Shown here one piece after another: positions 10,975 to 21,449 of a stretch of DNA of 64,000 bases (position 1 is the first letter of the stretch; every line of letters begins with the position of its first letter). The position numbers were made by a program, and so were the translations under genes. The DNA comes from Carex sylvatica (lineage: Eukaryota; Streptophyta; Magnoliopsida; Poales; Cyperaceae). Below the pieces are notes generated by a model that worked only from the letters and a program-made list of their open reading frames with translations, made no database searches and had not been told where the DNA came from. Location of the stretch: assembly GCA_964058845.1 (NCBI GenBank), contig CAXKVR010000060.1, forward strand, positions 372,001-436,000, read 5' to 3'.

Positions 10975-12965
10975 CAGTTGTTCCACTTACTGGATCACTT
11001 CCATATGCCTGGGAAATAGTATCTCCTAAATACATAGGAGTAACTATTCTTCCACTTTCCATTATAATTTGAAAAAAAATCTTTTCTGGAGTTCAAATGG
11101 ACAATTTCAAAATTACCCTCACTATATATAACTAGAATTTGTGAAAATTTTCTATTTTGTTTGGCACAGTACGTAGTGCCCCATGATAACATATGTCATA
11201 TGTACCTCATAGTTTTTTTTTTATTTATTTATTTATTTATTTTTATTTTTATTTTTTACCTTTAAAGAGGAATTATTGTCTCTTGTTCTTTCACATTCAA
11301 GTATCAACTTTTTTTTTTAAGCTTGTATCAACTAATTAACAAAATATAAGAAACATCTTCATTCTTTTGTTATATTTAGAAGCATAATAAACTTTAACAA
11401 AAAAAGGCCTTAGTTGACAATATAATGGCACTGCTGCAACTTTGTTGATAAAATTAAAGTAGTGCTTATTTAATTATGTGTTTCATTACGCAGTGAAGAT
11501 TAAAATTGAAATGAAGAACGCTTCACATTGATTTTTTAACATGTCAGTGGTCTGTTTATGGTAGTTTACAGTTGAACTGAGAAAAAATAAAAATAACATA
11601 TATAAGCACGAGCAAAGAACGCTGAAAATACCAGATAAATACAACAGCCATTGGAGTTGGGTCTTCATTGTTTCTTTTGGAAACAAATCTGCTATGATTC
11701 TTGAGATGATTCTTGAGAATCACAGGATCTGCTTTTTCAAATCTACCCATTCACTTGTTTTGAGATTTGTACATATAAAATAACAGATTTTGAGATTTGT
11801 GCATTTAAAAAATAGATGGGTGGATTTGGAAAAGCAGAGCCTGTGATTCTTTTGAGAATCACAGCAGATTTATTTCCGTTTCTTGAAGGGTTGTGTTATC
11901 TATTTTGTTGAGTACAAAATTCAAATTAAATAAGACCATGTGGCCCAATCGGGTCAATGTTCAACTTGGTCTACTCTGCCTGAGGTGGAAACCACTAGGA
12001 GACAGAACGAGACTACAATAAATTATTATAAGGTGGAACATTTATCAATTATAGGAATTATATGTTTTTTTTTAATTTGTAAAGCATATATATACACGCT
12101 GTACATGCAAAGATGCATAGTACAAAGCTTGAATAAGAAATCCACTAGAGAAAAAAAATATTGAAACAATGACAAAAGAAAAAAAATTATAAATTTTATT
12201 TGGGTAATTAACTTAAAAATGATAAAATGCATATTTAAATTTTGCAATTATTTAATTACTAATCTAGATTACTGTGCCAACCAAATTTTTTTCAATGGTA
12301 TCAGTGTAGCACAATACCGAACCAAACTACAATTCAACTGTTGGCCAGAATAAGCACAAAACAGACAGAACAATACACAAATCAACCAACTTAATTTATG
12401 GTTATGTACTGATCATTTTGTTGCTGAAATTGATTTTATTTTTCTTTACTGTGATAAAATTCCCTGGAGATCAAATTTCCAATGAAAATTGGCGCATGAA
12501 AATGGCTTCTTTTTTTTTTTTTAGAGTTCCATGTAATAAATTGCTAGTTTTTCATCGCGATAAGTAGAATCCTGTAGCATGAAAAAGGTATATGATACCC
12601 AAATAAATTGTAGATTGGATGAACATTCAACGTTGCCTAGTAACATCACATATGGGACCAGTTGGTCGCCCTAGTATGAATGCATGACAATTAATAATTT
12701 TCTAGTATTGACAATTAATGTAATTTCACACACTGGACTTCCATATGCCTAAGAAATACAAACTTCAAATTATATCAGAGTAACTTCTTCCACTTTACTA
12801 CTACTGTGCATGAGCTTACCTATTATAATTTGCAAATTCTTTCTTGGAACATAAACGAAAAATGTTGTAATTACCTGCACTGCATATAATTAAAATTTGT
12901 GAAAATTTTCTAATTTGGCACGGTAGTGCTACAGGATTGAATATATCTGTCATATGTTCCACGCC
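10975..12965. repeat. diverged direct duplication (10975-11200 and 12735-12965)
   Basis: Both copies contain CTTCCATATGCC, CTTCCACTTT, TATTATAATTTG, TTTGTGAAAATTTTCTA and a GTCATATGT block in the same order. Related sequence occurs at 51860-51930 and around 40490-40600, so this block belongs to the NLR intergenic unit and was duplicated again locally. Confidence 0.65.
11679..11877. mobile_element. 199-bp MITE, Mutator-like
   Basis: Long inverted arms start GGAAACAAATCTGCTATGAT on the left and, read inward, GGAAATAAATCTGCTGTGAT on the right. The arms fold with an internal GATTCTTGAGAATCACAG repeat and a CTGCTTTTTCAAATC stretch. Flanks GTTTCTTTT (11670-11678) and GTTTCTTGA (11878-11886) match at 7 of 9 positions, compatible with a 9-bp Mutator-type target duplication. 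No coding sequence is present. Confidence 0.7.
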
Positions 12966-13020
12966 ATCAAGTATCTCCATTCTTATATTATGCACATAAA
13001 TGTTCTGATTATCCGCCAAC

Positions 13021-13972
13021 GGTTATGATTAAAAGATCAAATTTCAAATCTAATATCAGCCCTCAAATCAAATAATCTGCCTTATTTTGATTAGATGCAT
13101 CTTTTTTACATGTAAAAGTCTAAATTTAGTTAGAAACATACTCGCCACACATACTGTCACACGATATATTACAATTAAAATTGAATAGAAAATAAAATTC
13201 GAGGAAAAATCAATTTTTTCATTTCTTTATTTCTGTTCTTGAGCTATCTCCCATTCATGATATTCTTATTTAAAATCATGACGAATGATCAATTTATTTT
13301 TAAGAATATCAATTGCTGACATTTATAAAAATATTAGAAAAAAATTTAGTAAATCAAGATTAATAAAAAAGATATAGTAAATCAAGATCAATAAAATTCA
13401 AATAAATATCATTTATGGAAAGAAAAAAAAAACTAGATCTTCATCTCTGAATACAAAAGAGATATATTTTCTTTACTTTTTCCATTCGTACAACATTTAC
13501 GTGAAATTTAGATAATTGAATCTACACAGAATCCTATTCTAAATATATTAATCTCTTTTTATTTGAAACATATATCACAATTAAGAATTACAGACATGCC
13601 CCATAATCATTCCATGAATTTTCTCCTAAACACCTCCTATCTCTATTTTTATATTATGCATGTACGACCATGATTGAAAGATGAAATTTGAAATTTAATA
13701 TCAATCTTCCAATCAAATAATATGTCTCCTTTTAATTAAATGTATTTTTTTTAAATGTAGAAGTCTAAATTTAGTTAGAAACATACTCACCACACTTACT
13801 GTCACGCAATATATTACAATTAAAATTGAATATAGAACAAAATTAGAGAGAATCAATTTATTCATTTTCGTATTTCTCCTCTCTAGTCTAGCTGTCTCTC
13901 ATTCTTTATTTTCTTATTTAAGAATCATGATCGATGATCAATTTATTTTTAAGAATATCAAATGACATCTTT
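13021..13972. repeat. direct repeat of about 300 bp (13021-13322 and 13670-13972)
   Basis: The two copies share long blocks such as GTCTAAATTTAGTTAGAAAC, ATATTACAATTAAAATTGAA and GATCAATTTATTTTTAAGAA in the same order. The separation is about 650 bp. There is no coding potential and the nature is unknown. They may be remnants of LTR-like or duplicated intergenic sequence. Confidence 0.75.
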
Positions 13973-14399
13973 TAAAACTACAAGTTAAGAAAATGTGAAT
14001 AAAAATATATTTAAAGTGCTAACATGAAAGTTAATTGAGACCATCTGTGGAAAATGTTAAACATTTCAACTAGCACACTAATTATTCAATTACTGTTATT
14101 ATGACAGAAGGTAGCCTCTCTTTTTTATATAGCCGTGCAGCTGCATGAGTGAATGTAGACTTTTTTTATTACTACAATTTCTTCAATTTCTTTTTGGTTT
14201 GGGCATTTTGTCGAACACTTTAAAGGCATGCATCCCTGTTACAGTGTTGTCAGTATATATACAAAAAGAAAAGATTGTGCTCCACTTAACCTAGATTCAC
14301 TAATCGAGAGTTAAAATCAAGTATTATGCTCTATCTCAGACTCCATCTTTTACTCAATTTTTGACCGGCCAACAACACAAAGGAATTCGTACCTTAATA

Positions 14400-15417
14400 A
14401 TACACCTAAAAATTGAAGAATTGGAAAGGAGAGAGACACCAGGAAAGCCTAGGATGTGTAACGAGAGGTCGGCAAGCATCGGTGATGATCGCGTGGAGGG
14501 GAGACACCGGATCTGATTTGGGTTCGGCTAGTGATGAGAAAGAGAGAGGGAGACAGCAGCGAGAAAGGGCGATAGTGTTTGGATTTGGAGCGGGGAATCC
14601 AATTAGGAGGGAATGAAAAATCTCAGGCGGGAATATGGTTTGGCGGCAGTCAAAACTCAAAAGAGATGGAGGGAAGATGTCAAAATATTTGAGGGAAATT
14701 AAAATTTGGTAACTTTTGCCTCCACGAAATTTTGGTTTGGTTTTGAAAAAAAAAAAAAACACCAAGTCCCAAGTTCCAGAGAAAACTCTCTCTGTATCGC
14801 ATATTGAAGTTACCCACAAATTCATGTCACCTGAGGTATCATGATTTCTCCATTTTAGATTGGGGACGTCTGATCAGTTTTAGCACGAATATTGAAGGAT
14901 CTGCCTTTTCAGCTAGGGCGGATTTAAACAGAAATATTTAGTTACCTCAGAGAATTTAGATTCCCCTCCACAACCTCTAAAATGAACACCTCCTTTCAAA
15001 TCAAGACCATTCAACCCCCATCGGACGGATATAAATTACAAATCTACAATTTAAATAACAATTGTATAGCAATTAATATGAAAAAAATTCAAAATAAATA
15101 TTTTTTTACTTTTTTTACATCTTATATTCCCAAATAATACTTATTAATGTCAATTTTATATAATTTCATCATTATTTGCCTCTTAAAATTGAGCTAATAA
15201 TTTTGGACCGTTCAATTTTACGTTATCAATCAACGGTTGATTTGTAATAAAATAAATCCAAATATGTTTTAAAATGATCAGGAGAACACTCTAAATATAA
15301 AGAACACAAAATTTCTCTAGTTTGGTTATGTCTAAACTTCAATCTAACGTGAAGTGTTTATAGCCATTCGATGACGCAATATTCCGTCAATTCAATGGAT
15401 AGGTAAATGAAAATAAA
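14400..15417. other. gene-free stretch with GC-richer island (14400-14840)
   Basis: The island at 14400-14640 is GA-rich on the plus strand (CT-rich on the minus) with an open frame of 139 codons on the minus strand. That frame has low complexity, includes an F/K homopolymeric part and resembles no family. It may be the internal or leader part of the CACTA-like element ending at 15701, because a comparable GA-rich island precedes the second CACTA-like end at 35974. The rest is AT-rich with nothing recognised. Confidence 0.4.
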
Positions 15418-15701
15418 ATTAATGAACTATTAGGATCGGTTGTGTGTTAGAACCGATTTTGATAGTATCATGATCATTTTTTTATAACAACCGATTCTAA
15501 TATATGCTAATTATGATCGATTGTTAGTTAGAACCGATTCTGATACTATCAGGATCCTAAAAGTTCATAAATTAGGATCGATTAACCAAAAAATCTGATC
15601 TGATTAGTTTTTAGGAAACCGATTCAGATAAGTATTAGTATCGGTTGTTTCATATATCCGATTCAGATAGGTCGATCATGATTTCTGTTTTTCTACTAGT
15701 G
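15418..15701. mobile_element. CACTA-like (EnSpm) transposon right end
   Basis: The segment ends in TTTTTCTACTAGTG, the complement of the canonical CACTAGTAGAAAAA terminus. The preceding 280 bp consists of short direct and inverted repeats of AACCGATTCTGATA / TAGGATCGGTT, the subterminal array typical of CACTA elements. The next three bases are ATC. I did not find the partner left end (CACTAGTAG...) upstream, so this is a partial or unresolved copy. Confidence 0.65.
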
Positions 15702-15805
15702 ATCACTACATATGAAACTGTTGGTACTAAAATTAAAAAATTAAAATAATTAAAATAAATCAAGTTGGACCAGTATTATTCACATCGTGATATCCTAGTC
15801 ATTTT

Positions 15806-15933
15806 AAAGCATCTTTTGTCTTTATATTGTGCAAAATTGGAAACCATCATCAAGATAATCCAAAACTTTAATGAAAGCATCTTATGTCTTTATTGTGCAA
15901 AATTTGAAACCATCATCAACATAATTCAAAAAT
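15806..15933. repeat. tandem duplication of about 60 bp
   Basis: Two copies (15806-15866 and 15875-15933) share AAAGCATCTT.TGTCTTTAT and GAAACCATCATCAA. Local tandem duplication in non-coding DNA. Confidence 0.75.
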
Positions 15934-16319
15934 ATCGCTACTAGACAATAGAAAGCACTGATAATTATTTTGGTAATATACATCAGTTCATTGGAATTTG
16001 ATGAATTAGTTGATTATAAAGAACTGAAAATTAACAATGAAAAGAAAAATACAATAGGGAGGCATGCTAAGAAATAGTGGATAAGATAATGCATAATGGG
16101 TGCGACCCGTAAAACAAAGATAAATCGTTTTTATAGAAGAATATGTCTTACGACGTGATTAATAACAATGGATCTAGACCTTAAAAAGGCATGCTAAGAC
16201 TTAGCCAAAAACAAAAAGGACAGGGTGTGTTGAAGGAATATTATTTTTGCAGTCACATCCTCAAAACGAACCAATATCAAATGATTAAAACAAATGGATT
16301 AAAATAATATTTTTTTATT

Positions 16320-17240
16320 TTTTCAGATTAAGTTTCAGCATGAAAATATAAGATCCATTTCAAAATAGGAGGAAACATATACAAAAGATGAATGGTATTT
16401 GTTTGTCTACAAAATTTTCGTTACAAAATTAAAAATGATGTACAGATAATAAAGTGTGAACTTAATTTAAATTTGTAAAATATATTTTAGAGGGTTCTAA
16501 TGCCTCCATTTTTTTGTATTTCTATCATGTCTTACTTTTTATAATTACAAAAACCCAAAATTTGAAACTTAAATGATAAAATAAAATCATTATATATAAT
16601 CTATGTTATTTTTTCTATAATTCTATATACATATAAAATATCATGTTATTATTATAATGTTTTAATTAGCATTAAAAATTTGCAAAAATATATCGATGTA
16701 GATAACTTTTAGTCTTATTAATTCATATAAATTCAAAATTAAAAAAATAACATTCTTTTATATAGATGTAAGAAAAAATAATATATATCACATTTACAGT
16801 TTTATTTTAACATATAAATTAAAAAATATATATTATTAAAAAATAAAAATGCACGATGTTGACGCACAAATAAAAGAATTTGAAGTCTCCGCAAGATTTT
16901 TATATATGCATTAAAACAATAATGAGAGGAGAGCATCGTTCACTGCCGTCGGACAGAGAAGATGCAATTCATGATTTTCTGTTCCCTGTACATAAAGTTG
17001 CTTTCATGGAGTACTAGTGCGGAGAATTTGTCTTACCTAAGGTAATAAACTATTTTTGCTTGAATCTTGACTGTCTAATTAAAATCCACACGACTTTTAA
17101 TATAGTTTTGTGCATTCTAAGTCAGGTCGGATTAGTCCGGATTTTAGACAGCCGTGATCCGAACAAAAGTATTATGTTACCTCATAGAAAATGGATTCCT
17201 ACTGCGGATGGCATGTGCTCTCCAGAGTCTAGACTTATAC
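16320..17240. other. NLR intergenic unit, copy 1 (interrupted)
   Basis: Blocks such as AGGAAACATATACAAAAGAT, GATTTTCTGTTCCC and ATGGCAT(G/A)TGCTCTC.AGAGT are shared with 41397-41815 upstream of NLR3. The start of the unit is shared with 62600-62700. It is non-coding. A stretch of about 180 bp (17016-17195) separates TAGTGCGG from ACTGCGGATGG here but is absent from the 41-kb copy, so it is an insertion in this copy or a deletion in the other. Confidence 0.55.
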
Positions 17241-17475
17241 TATAATGATAAATAAATTATTGAGATTCGGTTCGGCAAATTTAAAAGTTCGTGATTCGAA
17301 AATAATTCGGATATTAATTGAGAATGATCTGGAATTATCTCAACCAGAAATCTCAGTCACACAAAAAAGCAAATTAAAACAAAAATAAAAATTCACGAAT
17401 AATTCGTAAAATTCAAGAAAAATACGTAATATTCATGAATTATTCACTAATAATTTACTCCAAGTTCAGTCAACC

Positions 17476-17573
17476 AAATAATTCTTCATTTAGTTAGCTA
17501 TCATCACAAAAACATCTAATTTACAAATAATTCTTCATTTAGTTAGCTATCATCACAAAAACATCTAATTTAC
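17476..17573. repeat. perfect 49-bp tandem duplication
   Basis: 17476-17524 and 17525-17573 are identical (unit begins AAATAATTCTTCATTTAGTT). The exactness points to a recent slippage or repair event. It lies 40 bp from the insertion site of the large hAT D. Confidence 0.9.
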
Positions 17574-17633
17574 AAATAATTCGTGAATTAAAAGCAAATT
17601 TTGTGACTATGCTCCAAACTAGAGGTTTGCTTT

Positions 17634-18056
17634 TACCCGCCCGGGTCGGACCCGACCCGTACCCGCCCGTGCCCGTTACCCGGGTTACCCGTCCCCGAGC
17701 CCGGGTATGGGTCGGGTAAACGGGTACACGGGTACGGGTAAAAAACGGGTAGGGTACGATTATTTGGTTCAAAACCCGACCAAACCCGGTCCGATTTAAG
17801 CCCGACCCGACCCGACCCGACCCGACCTACCCGACCCGGACCCGGACCCGACCCCGACCCGACCCGTCCCGACCCGACCCGACCCGACCCGACATGACCC
17901 GACCCGACCCGGACCGGACCCGACCCGACCCGAACCCGATCTGACCCGACCCGACCCGTTGAATTCAAATTTTTTTGAATTCAATTCCCGCCGGTTCAAC
18001 CGGGCCCGGACCGGTCTAATCAAACCCGACCGACCGGACCCACCCGAGTCAACTCA
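17634..18056. repeat. left subterminal ACCCG array of hAT D
   Basis: Dozens of ACCCG / GACCCG pentamers and hexamers in near-continuous runs, strongly GC-rich against AT-rich surroundings. Ac-type hAT transposases bind clustered short subterminal motifs, so this is probably the transposase binding region (inference). Long artificial ORFs in this array are low-complexity and not genes. Confidence 0.85.
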
Positions 18057-18118
18057 GGCTCAGCCGTGGTTTTTTTTTTTTTTTTTTTTTTTCAAATTTT
18101 ATTCCCTCCCAATATTTT

Positions 18119-18330
18119 CTTTAAATACCCCATCTTCCTCACCAAAAATTCACACTCTCATTCTCTCATCTCTCATTCTCTCAATCTCAATTCTCCAATT
18201 TAATTATTCACTATTTTTTAATTTATTGTTTAAAAAAATATATAATTGTAAATTTAATTCATTACACAAATCCGCAAACGGAATTACAAAGTTCGTCACC
18301 TCCCGCAAAATTTTTTCGCGAGATTTAAAG
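18119..18330 (+). promoter_or_regulatory. probable promoter and leader exon of the hAT D transposase
   Basis: A TATA-like CTTTAAATACCCC sits at about 18120, followed by a CT-rich leader (CTCATTCTCTCATCTCTC). The leader ends at TTTAAAG|GTAACA (donor at 18331). The layout and position just inside the subterminal array fit an autonomous hAT promoter. The transcription start is not determined. Confidence 0.45.
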
Positions 18331-20156
18331 GTAACATTTATTTCATTTTAGATTAATTTATTTTTGTAGAGTACATTTAGTTTATGCTTGATTTATTGAA
18401 TATTAAGTAATTAGATTTGTCATTTGTTAGGTTTGTTAAATTTATTAAGTAATTAGATTTGTTAGATTTATTGAATATGTTAGATTTATTTAGTTTATGT
18501 TAGATTTGAATATGTCAAATAATTATATTTGTTTTTAATTTCTGTTTTTGAAATTCTGTTTTTTAATTTCTGTTTTTTAAATTCTGTTTTTTAATTTCTG
18601 TTTTTTAATTTCTGTTTTTAAATTTTCTGTTTTTTAAAATAGATTAGTTTTATAGATTTGAATATGTGAAGTGATTATATTTGTTTTGAATAGGTTAGAT
18701 TTATTTTTCAAAATTCGGATTTAATTTTAATAGATTTTTTAAAATAGGTTAGTTTTATAGATTTGAATATGTGGAGTGATTATATTTGTTTTGAATAGAT
18801 TATATTTATTTTTCAAAATTCGAATTTATTTTTAATAGGTCTTTTAAAATAGGTTAGTTTAATTTCTGTTTTTTATTTTCTGTTTTTTATTTTCTGTTTT
18901 TTTATTTCTGTTTTTTAATTTTCTGTTTTTTAAAATAGGTTAGTTTTATAGATTTGAATATGTGGAGTGATTATATTTATTTTGAATAGGTTAGATTTAT
19001 TTTTCATAGATCTTTTAAAATAGGTTAGTTTAATTTCTGTTTTTTAAATTCTGTTTTTTAATTTCTGTTTTTTAATTTCTGTTTTTTAATTTCTGTTTTT
19101 AAATTTTCTGTTTTTTAAAATAGATTAGTTTTATAGATTTGAATATGTGAAGTGATTATATTTATTTTGAATAGGTTAGATTTATTTTTCATAGATCTTT
19201 TAAAATAGGTTAGTTTAATTTCTGTTTTTTAAATTCTGTTTTTTAATTTCTGTTTTTTAATTTCTGTTTTTTAATTTCTGTTTTTAAATTTTCTGTTTTT
19301 TAAAATAGATTAGTTTTATAGATTTGGATATGTGAAGTGATTATATTTATTTTGAATAGGTTAGATTTATTTTTCATAGATCTTTTAAAATAGGTTAGTT
19401 TAATTTCTGTTTTTTAAATTCTGTTTTTTATTTTCTGTTTTTTATTTTCTGTTTTTTTATTTTCTGTTTTTTAAAATAGATTAGTTTTATAGATTTGAAT
19501 ATGTGAAGTGATTATATTTATTTTGAATAGGTTAGATTTATTTTTCATAGATCTTTTAAAATAGGTTAGTTTAATTTCTGTTTTTTAAATTCTGTTTTTT
19601 ATTTTCTGTTTTTTATTTTCTGTTTTTTTATTTCTGTTTTTTAATTTTCTGTTTTTTAAAATAGGTTAGTTTTATAGATTTGAATATGTGGAGTGATTAT
19701 ATTTATTTTGAATAGGTTAGATTTATTTTTCATAGATCTTTTAAAATAGGTTAGTTTAATTTCTGTTTTTCAAATTCTGTTTTTTAATTTCTGTTTTTTA
19801 TTTTCTGTTTTTTATTTCTGTTTTTTATTTCTGTTTTTTATTTCTGTTTTTTTATTTCTGTTTTTTATTTCTGTTTTTTTATTTCTGTTTTTTATTTCTG
19901 TTTTTTTATTTCTGTTTTTTATTTCTGTTTTTTTATTTCTGTTTTTTATTTCTGTTTTTTTATTTCTGTTTTTTAATTTCTGTTTTTTGATTTCTGTTTT
20001 TTATTTTCTGTTTTTTATTTCTGTTTTTTATTTTCTGTTTTTTATTTCTGTTTTTTAATTTTCAATGTATGTTAGAATTATTTTGAATAGGTGAAATAAT
20101 AAGGTTACATATTTTTTTTAATATGTCAAGTAATTTACATTTATTATTTTGAATAG
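18331..20156 (+). other. predicted leader intron of the hAT D transposase
   Basis: It starts GTAACATTTATTT and ends TTTTGAATAG, ten bases before the transposase ATG at 20166. It is 1826 bp long and almost entirely repetitive. The assignment rests on GT/AG and position only. Confidence 0.4.
18530..20062. repeat. compound minisatellite of CTGTTTTTT units with ~180-bp higher-order period
   Basis: The basic unit is TTTCTGTTTTTTAA or TTTTTTATTTCTG, 12-15 bp. A spacer block (TAGTTTTATAGATTTGAATA...TTTCATAGATCTTTTAAAA) recurs seven times, at about 18648, 18751, 18943, 19121, 19311, 19481 and 19661. From about 19770 to 20062 only the short unit continues. The array lies within the predicted leader intron. 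An A-rich CAG array at 32985-33240 is the same motif in opposite orientation. Confidence 0.85.
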
Positions 20157-20165
20157 GTTTAATAA

Positions 20166-21449
20166 ATGTCATCTCATCGTGATTCCGTGGAAGAGTACAT
20201 CGCGAGATTTTCGGCCGATCTTTTTGGCCCGTCAATACCAAATTATCCACAAAGTTCCTCCCAAATTGCACCACCTAATCATCCACAAAATTTTCCACCA
20301 AATTATCAAAGAAGGGACCAAATACTAGATTTGAATTATTAACAACCCTCACAAATGAATGCACCGTATTATACTTCAAACGATCCAAATGTATACATTC
20401 CACAAGAAACACTTCAACCGACACCACAGTATACATATGGAGGCATTGGCTCTTCTTCTGTAGCATCCAGTCAGTTCACTAACACTGCTCCTGTAGGAGG
20501 TACACCTTCGACAGGTGAACCTGAAATTCAAGAAGAAGTTGTCCCTCCTTCGACAAGTGATCCGCCGCAAAAACCAGCAGGAAAGAAGACTAAAAGACCT
20601 CCCCCCGAATACAATCAACCGTGGGCGAAATTTTACAAAATTACCAGAGGGAGTAACAATTGTATGGCTTTTGGACAATGTAAGGTAAAAACTTGCCGAA
20701 AAACTTTTGAGTATAAACAAAGTAGTGGTTTGAGTACTTTTAAGAGACATGCCGAGTCGCACGAAAAAAAGGGTGAGTTTCCATCTGAAAATTCTGAACC
20801 GGGACAAATCCAAACCCTTATAAACGCGGATGGTACCAGAACAAATCCAAAATTCGATGAATCAAAAATGCTTAGTGAATTGGCCCGGTACATTACCCAT
20901 AAAGAACAACCAATAAGTATGGGTGGTTGCACGAGTTTTGCCCGGTTATGCATTCGGGGGTTAGGTCAACCAATGTACAAGAGGATCCATCATAGAAAGA
21001 TGGTTGGTGAAATAAAAAACCAGTTTACCTCCACCAAAAACGACCTTAAAGCTCTATTTGCATACCAAAACAATAAGGTGTCAATTACCTCCGACACATG
21101 GACTGCCGGTAAACATGGCCTTGGGTACTCTTGTATTACCGGCCATTGGATCGATGATCATTGGGTATTACAAAAAAGAATATTAAGTTTTCGAGTTTTG
21201 GATTCCCCCCACACTGCAACTGTAATTTTCAAATCCATTATTGAGGTTTTAGAAGAGTATAACCTTAAGAGGAATTTTGGTAACAAGGTTTTTTCTATAT
21301 CCTTCGATAATGCTAGCAACAACATTGCTTCCATTGAGATTTTTAAACGGTCACTAAACCCGATAATGAATGGTGAAATGTTTCACCAAAAGTGTGCTTG
21401 CCACGTTCTTAACCTTGTCGTGAAGGCGGGTCTAAAAACAGAAGCCAAA
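20166..21449 (+). pseudogene. hAT D transposase, 5' half (BED finger and RNase-H-like N part)
   Basis: The reading frame starts MSSHRDSVEEYIARF at 20166 and is broken by TAA at 20340-20342 (codon 59), then runs open. A BED-type zinc finger is visible around residues 150-200, with C172, C177, H195 and H199. The RNase-H-like catalytic core follows, with acidic candidates D310 (ITSDTWTA) and D381 (SFDNAS) and the CACHVLNLVVKAGL segment typical of plant Ac/RICESLEEPER transposases. It stops abruptly at 21449, where the chromovirus LTR begins. The part before codon 59 is P/N/Q-rich. An alternative start after the stop (ATG at 20355) would keep the BED finger, so the early stop alone may not have killed it. 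Confidence 0.88.

Larger units (their letters stand above)
10548..14399. other. gene-free paralogous NLR intergenic sequence
   Basis: The segment 10548-11200 continues the homology to the NLR3 3' flank (about 51265-51930), with shared TTTAACA.CCCGTTCACATA and CTTCCATATGC blocks. Part of it is repeated again within this region. A TTTA/TTTTA simple repeat lies at 11210-11260 and a MITE at 11679-11877. Otherwise it is AT-rich, with only short ORFs that have no family resemblance. No gene is seen. Confidence 0.6.

Noticed and set aside
14406..14825. 139-codon minus-strand ORF
   Set aside because: It includes an F/K homopolymer part, has no family motif, and sits in a GA-rich island probably internal to a CACTA-like element.
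17633..18023. Overlapping long ORFs on both strands (V/G/R-rich)
   Set aside because: They are translations of the ACCCG array. Open frames arise because the repeat contains no stop codon in several frames.
18530..20062. CRISPR-like array of regularly spaced repeats
   Set aside because: The context is a plant nuclear transposon, spacers are themselves repeats, and no cas genes exist. It is a compound minisatellite.
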